Shown one piece after another: positions 5,744-6,250 of a stretch of 6,250 nucleotides of DNA (position 1 is its first letter; each line of letters opens with the position of its first letter). Source of the stretch: RBG-16-42-24 sp964396785 (GTDB taxonomy: Bacteria; Patescibacteriota; Microgenomatia; UBA8517); NCBI GenBank assembly GCA_964396785.1, contig CAYNFU010000038.1, positions 1 through 6,250 on the forward strand, written 5' to 3'. Under the pieces are notes generated by a model that did not search any database, was not told where the DNA came from, and saw nothing but the letters and a program-made list of their open reading frames with translations. The position numbers and the translations under genes were made by a program.

Positions 5744-6250
5744 TTAGGACTGAATTAGCTTTCTGAAGCGCCAGATCTCCATTAATCTCAAGCCCACATA
5801 GCGTCCCAGGATGAGGTTAAAGATTAAAATTACAAGAAGATATATTTCTGGTTTAAGAAGGGCATATTCCTGAACTGGCTTTAAAGTAAGAACAAAATAT
5901 GAAGCCAGGGCTAAAATTAGGGTTTCGGATGTTAGATTTACCGCAACCTTGGCACTTTTCCCTAGCTGCACACGAGTAAAGTCCTCCGATAGAAGCACTA
6001 AAATTAGAACCGGGAAAATAGAAACGTTAGATAAAGTAGAACTATTTATCAGAGGCGCCGCAAAAAGAACACCCAAAACTGCAATTACCACCCACCAAAG
6101 AAGAAGTGCCATTCGAGGCAGGTATTGAAGCTTTAACTTTAACTTCCTCAGGGTAAAGCGAATAAGTGTCGCAATCGTCACAATCACAAGAAATAGTCCT
6201 ATTCCAACAATAGGGCCAGTCGCAACAAATGTTACCCCCAAGGCAGCTGG
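5744..6250 (-). CDS. C-terminal part of a 7TM membrane protein of the inactive-transglutaminase-7TM family (5' end outside window)
   Basis: The open frame runs out of the window at 6250 without a convincing start. The TTG at 6241 lies within the continuing frame, with no sign of a start site. The visible 168 residues hold about five hydrophobic helices (roughly 11-31, 48-68, 76-90, 103-123, 134-151). Family-like signatures are visible: SIFPVLILVLLSED, the KPEIYLLVILIFNLILGRYVGLRLMEIWRF ending given here as PEIYLL, LILGRYVG and MEIWRF, and a short basic tail. In relatives this membrane domain follows an inactive transglutaminase-like extracytoplasmic domain, and the gene neighbours a glutamate-ligase-like ATP-grasp gene and a retropepsin-like gene. 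Some databases call these proteins UUP1 family or osmotic-stress membrane proteins. The immediate downstream neighbour here is exactly that ligase plus protease, which supports the assignment. Whether the transglutaminase-like part is present cannot be seen. Confidence 0.82.
   Translation of the reverse strand, partial: PAALGVTFVATGPIVGIGLFLVIVTIATLIRFTLRKLKLKLQYLPRMALLLWWVVIAVLGVLFAAPLINSSTLSNVSIFPVLILVLLSEDFTRVQLGKSAKVAVNLTSETLILALASYFVLTLKPVQEYALLKPEIYLLVILIFNLILGRYVGLRLMEIWRFRKLIQS

Noticed and set aside
6239..6241. TTG as the true start of the 7TM protein
   Set aside because: The frame stays open to the window edge and the family protein is much longer at its N-terminus, so the gene is taken as truncated by the window.
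1..6250. CRISPR arrays, insertion sequences, tRNA or rRNA genes
   Set aside because: No spaced direct repeats, transposase-like frames, terminal inverted repeats or RNA gene signatures were seen; nearly all of the window is coding.

Overview
The window looks like a chromosomal segment from a bacterium of the Candidate Phyla Radiation (Patescibacteria), most likely near Microgenomates. The clues are moderately AT-rich DNA, a lineage-typical L7/L12, a membrane-anchored FecR plus fibronectin-III-like protein of a kind I associate with these genomes, very tight gene packing, and several starts without a Shine-Dalgarno. TGA ends four genes here (rplJ, the ligase-retropepsin fusion, the FecR gene, and the putative two-codon ORF before rplJ). 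This argues for the standard code and against Gracilibacteria/Absconditabacteria, which read TGA as glycine. The taxonomic placement is inference; there is no rRNA or marker gene that settles it.

Left part, + strand (1-1102): the end of a ribosomal-protein operon. A stop codon at 4-6 probably closes an upstream gene. A strong GC-rich hairpin with a T6 tract follows, directly before rplJ (L10), then rplL (L7/L12), then a hairpin terminator. rplJ and rplL together encode the ribosomal stalk.

Right part, - strand (1107-6250), reading right to left: the C-terminal part of a 7TM membrane protein related to the 'inactive transglutaminase fused to 7 TM helices' family (5' end outside the window); a fusion of an alpha-L-glutamate-ligase-like ATP-grasp domain with a retropepsin-like (RimB/'ATP-dependent zinc protease'-type) domain; two further RimK/glutathione-synthetase-like ATP-grasp ligases; and, after a 77-base gap with its own promoter, a membrane-anchored FecR-domain protein. 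The first four genes are joined by a 1-base gap, a 4-base ATGA overlap and a 0-base junction, so they should be one translationally coupled operon. The FecR gene appears to be a separate, possibly leaderless, transcription unit that converges on rplL and shares its terminator.

How the genes may work together: 7TM protein, glutamate-ligase-like ATP-grasp and retropepsin occur as separate neighbouring genes in many proteobacteria, and have been proposed as a peptide-modification or osmotic-stress system. Here ligase and protease are one polypeptide, and two more divergent ligases are added. This is the most interesting content of the window: a predicted membrane-associated peptide ligation and cleavage system whose substrate cannot be seen from the sequence.
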